Shown here: piece by piece, positions 61,076 through 64,000 of the stretch
Numbering within the stretch: the stretch's first letter is position 1
Layout: every line of letters begins with the position of its first letter
From: Alphaproteobacteria bacterium
GTDB taxonomy: Bacteria > Pseudomonadota > Alphaproteobacteria > RF32 > CAG-239
Reading direction: 5' to 3'
Assembly (NCBI GenBank): GCA_028706255.1
Contig: JAQWBS010000001.1
Coordinates: 263,411 to 327,410, forward strand
Length of the DNA: 64,000 nucleotides
Position numbers and translations under genes: made by a program
The notes under the pieces: model-generated
Databases searched by the model: none
The model's input: only the letters and a program-made list of their open reading frames with translations
Told to the model about the DNA's origin: nothing

Positions 61076-61408
61076 ATGGAAAAATTAGATTCCCTTGTAA
61101 AGAATTTTAAAAATGCTTCAGATGATTCTGAAAAAAAAGAACTTCTATTGCAAATTTTTAGGCAAAATACTCTTCAATCTATGAGTTGGATTTCAGACCA
61201 AAGAGAACTTGAGAGAATACAAAATCTCGGACGAGAAACCAACCTTAAAGACGATCTAGGTCTGGATAGTCTCGACTACGTTGAATTAATGATGCTCTGT
61301 GAAAAAAGCCTTGGGGTTAGCATTGACGATAGCGATGTTATTATGAGTATGGATGTTGTCGGTGAGATTATTGACAGGCTTTATGTTCTTGTAGAGGAAC
61401 AAGCTTAA
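61076..61408 (+). CDS. Acyl-carrier-protein-like protein
   Basis: 110 residues. GLDSLDYVELMMLCEKSLGVSIDDSD is the phosphopantetheine-attachment region, with Ser65 as the expected modified residue, inside a four-helix ACP fold (about 45-108). An N-terminal extension of about 45 residues, absent from housekeeping AcpP (about 78 residues), is helical and Lys/Asp-rich. It sits between mnmE and mnmG, and no synthase is nearby, so it is probably a specialised carrier or a second ACP. The ribosome site is not evident. Confidence 0.75.
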   Translation: MEKLDSLVKNFKNASDDSEKKELLLQIFRQNTLQSMSWISDQRELERIQNLGRETNLKDDLGLDSLDYVELMMLCEKSLGVSIDDSDVIMSMDVVGEIIDRLYVLVEEQA

Positions 61409-61423
61409 AAAAACTTTATTTGC

Positions 61424-61459
61424 GCCCTTAATTTTGAAAAAGATTAAGGGCTCTTTTTT
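61424..61459 (+). terminator. Terminator after the ACP-like gene
   Basis: A 9-bp perfect stem (GCCCTTAAT/ATTAAGGGC) followed by TCTTTTTT. Confidence 0.9.
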
Positions 61460-61535
61460 GGTTTAAAATATTGCAAAAATATCATTTTTAATGTAAAACC
61501 CAAGTAAACAATTTATATTAAGAAAGATTCTCATA

Positions 61536-63383
61536 ATGAAAAATGAATATGATGTCATTGTCATCGGCGGCGGTCACGCCGGATGTGAAGCTTGTGCAGC
61601 AGCTGCTAGAATGGGTGCTCAAACGGCTCTAATTACGCATAAGATTGACACAATTGGCGCAATGTCTTGTAATCCAGCAATCGGTGGCTTAGGGAAAGGG
61701 CATTTAGTTAGAGAAATTGATGCACTTGACGGTTTAATGGGGCGTGTCATTGATAAGGCAGGAATCCAGTTTAGAATTTTAAATGCTTCAAAAGGACCAG
61801 CAGTTAGAGGTCCTCGTGCTCAAGCGGATAGAAAGCTTTATAAAAAACACATGCTTGAAATGTTGCAAGCACAAGAAAACTTAGACATCATTGAAGCTGC
61901 TGTTGAAGGATTGCTCTTTAATGGAGAAGAAGTTTCAGGCGTTATTCTTGCTGACGGAAAAGAATTGAAAGCTAAATCAGTGGTGCTTACCTCAGGAACT
62001 TTTTTAAATGGCGTGATGTTTGTTGGTCATAAAACCTCAATAGGTGGACGTATTGATGATGTCACTTGTGTTGGTATAACACCGTATTTAAAGTCTAAGG
62101 GTGTTGAAGTAGGTAGGCTTAAAACAGGAACACCAGCAAGGCTTAATGGAAAGACAATCAATTGGGAAATTCTTGAAACACAAAGTGGCGATGAAAAGCT
62201 CATTCCTTTTTCATATTTGAATAAAGAAATTACCACACCGCAAATTAATTGCTATATTACACATACAAATGAAGAAACACACCAAATTATTCGTGACAAT
62301 TTTGATAAGTGCGCTTTGTTCTCAGGATTAATTAAAGGGATTGGTCCAAGATATTGCCCAAGCATTGAAGATAAACTTGTGAAGTTTGCAGACAAAACTT
62401 CTCACCAAATTTTTCTTGAGCCAGAAGGTTTAGACACAGATGTTATTTATCCAAATGGCATTTCAACTTCTTTGCCTGCAGATGTTCAAGAGAAATTTAT
62501 TCATACAATGAAGGGTTTGGAAAATGTTGAAATTTTGCAATATGCTTATGCCATTGAATATGACTTTGTTAATCCGCAAGAGCTTAATTCAACTTTAGAA
62601 ATTAAAAAAGTTCCACATCTTTTCTTGGCAGGACAAATCAATGGTACAACAGGATATGAAGAAGCTGCTGCTCAAGGGCTTGTTGCTGGAGCAAATGCAG
62701 CCTTGAAAGCACTAAATTCAGACAAGATATTATATGTTGATAGAAGTATGGGATATATTGGGGTGATGATTGATGATTTAATCACCAAGGGTGTTGATGA
62801 GCCTTATCGTATGTTTACTTCTCGTTCTGAATATCGTCTTTTCTTGAGAGCAGATAATGCAGACGCACGCTTAACGGAATATGGCTATCATATGGGTTTG
62901 GTTAGTGAAGAAAGATACAGTGTATTTAAACAGAAGTATGATGCAATAAATCATTATCATGAACTTGTTGAAAGTCTTTTTGTGAGTCCACAGGAGTTAG
63001 AAACTTTTGGTGTGAAGACTAAAAAAGACGGGGTTAAAAGAACTGCTTTTAATGTGATGAGTTATGATAATGTTTCACGTGAAACAGTGTTACAAATTTG
63101 GCCAGAGCTTTTTGAAATTCCTGAAGATGTTTATGAGGCAATTGAGATTGAAGCAATTTATGCGGGTTATATTAAACGTCAATTGGCTGATATTGAACTG
63201 TTTAAAAAAGACGAAAAATTACGAATTAAAGAAGATGTTGATTATAAGAAAATTGGTGGGCTTTCCAATGAAATGGTTGCTAAACTTTCTAAGGTTAAAC
63301 CTTCAACCATAGGCGAGGCCTCCCGTATTCCAGGCGTGACACCAGCAGCAATTATGGCTATTTTGAGTTTTGTAAAGAAATAG
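61536..63383 (+). CDS. mnmG: tRNA uridine-5-carboxymethylaminomethyl modification enzyme MnmG
   Basis: 615 residues. FAD-binding VIVIGGGHAGCEAC at the N-terminus, PAIGGLGKGHLVREIDALDG, RPPIxxx-type YCPSIEDKLVKFADK, GQINGTTGYEEAAAQGLVAGANAA, and the C-terminal tRNA-binding helices (EAIYAGYIKRQ, PSTIGEASRIPGVTPAAI). It forms the complex with MnmE. rsmG, parA and parB, usual next genes in alphaproteobacteria, are not in the window; a NUDIX gene follows 29 bases later. Confidence 0.97.
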   Translation: MKNEYDVIVIGGGHAGCEACAAAARMGAQTALITHKIDTIGAMSCNPAIGGLGKGHLVREIDALDGLMGRVIDKAGIQFRILNASKGPAVRGPRAQADRKLYKKHMLEMLQAQENLDIIEAAVEGLLFNGEEVSGVILADGKELKAKSVVLTSGTFLNGVMFVGHKTSIGGRIDDVTCVGITPYLKSKGVEVGRLKTGTPARLNGKTINWEILETQSGDEKLIPFSYLNKEITTPQINCYITHTNEETHQIIRDNFDKCALFSGLIKGIGPRYCPSIEDKLVKFADKTSHQIFLEPEGLDTDVIYPNGISTSLPADVQEKFIHTMKGLENVEILQYAYAIEYDFVNPQELNSTLEIKKVPHLFLAGQINGTTGYEEAAAQGLVAGANAALKALNSDKILYVDRSMGYIGVMIDDLITKGVDEPYRMFTSRSEYRLFLRADNADARLTEYGYHMGLVSEERYSVFKQKYDAINHYHELVESLFVSPQELETFGVKTKKDGVKRTAFNVMSYDNVSRETVLQIWPELFEIPEDVYEAIEIEAIYAGYIKRQLADIELFKKDEKLRIKEDVDYKKIGGLSNEMVAKLSKVKPSTIGEASRIPGVTPAAIMAILSFVKK

Positions 63384-63412
63384 TTTAAACACTGTATTTA
63401 AAGGGACTAACA

Positions 63413-63982
63413 ATGCAAATTTTGAAAGACTTGGAAGTATATAAACCATATGATGAGGTCGAAGCTGAAGATATCAAATCTATGAAACAGTTTTTGAAAG
63501 CCTTTGGAGAATTTGGTTTTTTAAGAGAATGTTTACCAGCTCATATGACAACAATTGTTTGGGTGGTTAATCCTGAGCGAACAAAAGTTTTAATGGGATA
63601 TCACAACATCTATCAAGTTTTCACATGGTTTGGCGGTCATGCTGATGGAGAGTTTAATCTTTTAGAAAATGCTAAAACAGAACTCACAGAAGAAACAGGC
63701 ATTTCAAATTATAAAATTTTGAATAGTGGCAAGCCTTTTGATTATTCTTCTATGCATGTGCAAACACATCTTAAACATGGAAAAAGAGTGACAGAACATT
63801 TGCATTTTAATGCAACATATCTTTTTGAGGTTCCAGAAGATGAAAAGTTTAGAATTGCTGAAGGCGAAAACTCAGCAATTTCATGGATTGATGTGAAAGA
63901 TTTACATAACCATTGTGACTGTGAAATTGTAGGTATAACCTACAAAAGACTTATGGATAAGATCTATAAACAAAAGCTCTAG
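63413..63982 (+). CDS. NUDIX hydrolase
   Basis: 189 residues. The Nudix helix region FGGHADGEFNLLENAKTELTEETGI (about 73-97) fits the nucleotide-diphosphate-hydrolase loop, preceded by strands MTTIVWVVNPERTKVLMGYH and followed by EHLHFNATYLFEV and ISWIDVKDL. It hydrolyses some X-linked nucleoside diphosphate; the substrate cannot be named. The complete frame ends 18 bases before the window edge. Confidence 0.87.
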   Translation: MQILKDLEVYKPYDEVEAEDIKSMKQFLKAFGEFGFLRECLPAHMTTIVWVVNPERTKVLMGYHNIYQVFTWFGGHADGEFNLLENAKTELTEETGISNYKILNSGKPFDYSSMHVQTHLKHGKRVTEHLHFNATYLFEVPEDEKFRIAEGENSAISWIDVKDLHNHCDCEIVGITYKRLMDKIYKQKL

Positions 63983-64000
63983 TTAAACAATTCTTAAAGA

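Noticed and set aside
1-64000. CRISPR arrays, insertion sequences, rRNA and tRNA genes
   Set aside because: No regularly spaced repeats, transposase-like frames, terminal inverted repeats or tRNA T-loop motifs were noticed in the intergenic spaces; a dedicated search was not possible.

Overview
This window looks like chromosomal DNA of an AT-rich alphaproteobacterium (about one third G+C by eye). The gene set points there: hslVU, rph-rdgB, an alphaproteobacterial-type addB-addA, lptF-lptD-surA-rsmA, a mitofilin-family protein beside tsaD, coaE-dnaQ, secB/timA/mltA/smr, and rho-mnmE-mnmG. Families of cysteine-rich secreted proteins carrying a KCPFDLSKxYC-type motif, together with short intergenic spaces, suggest a host-associated (gut-type) lineage. 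The lineage is an inference. No rRNA, tRNA, CRISPR array, transposase or integrase of a mobile element was seen.

Layout. 1-1600: end of an upstream gene, a GT2 glycosyltransferase and a candidate structured RNA with its own promoter and terminator. 1601-5320: an accessory array of ankyrin/peptidoglycan-binding-like two-gene cassettes (three ankyrin genes, two intact partners and one wrecked partner), each with the same promoter/inverted-repeat block and a terminator hairpin between the two genes. 5488-8394: hslV-hslU-hemW. 8433-12886: thioredoxin, then an oppositely oriented accessory island (three cysteine-rich secreted proteins and two nucleotidyltransferase-fold proteins) that separates trx from addA. 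12881-22323: addA, addB, an ABC exporter, rdgB and rph in one leftward run. 22463-30852: a starch-synthase-like GT5 enzyme, grpE, a small outer-membrane barrel, ftsK, GT2, kdsB and a HAD phosphatase. 31007-33774: fabD-fabG, a lipoprotein and an unknown protein. 33855-40281: rsmA, surA, lptD, lptF (leftward), then xerD and a tiny membrane protein. 40354-47215: aroK-corC, a glutamine-amidotransferase-like hydrolase beside an ADP-dependent sugar kinase, the mitofilin-like protein, tsaD and nth. 47228-54300: a kinase-GT8 fusion, secB, timA-mltA-orf-smr, HAD, dnaQ and coaE. 54301-54764: non-coding AT-rich DNA between divergent coaE and rho, with DnaA-box matches; this is the probable replication origin. 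54765-64000: rho, an amino-acid-type attenuator with leader peptide ahead of GNAT-M20, HAD, methyltransferase, mnmE, an ACP-like protein, mnmG and a NUDIX hydrolase.

Functional themes are envelope building (kdsB, lptD/F, surA, glycosyltransferases, mltA, barrel protein), proteostasis (hslVU, grpE, secB, thioredoxin), DNA repair and segregation (addAB, nth, dnaQ, xerD, ftsK) and tRNA modification (tsaD, mnmE, mnmG). Heme genes that usually sit beside tsaD and beside the alphaproteobacterial origin are absent here. The most novel-looking parts are the ankyrin/peptidoglycan-binding cassette array, the leucine-rich leader attenuator, the kinase-GT8 fusion, the ADP-dependent sugar kinase in a bacterium, the candidate oriC and the unassigned structured RNA.
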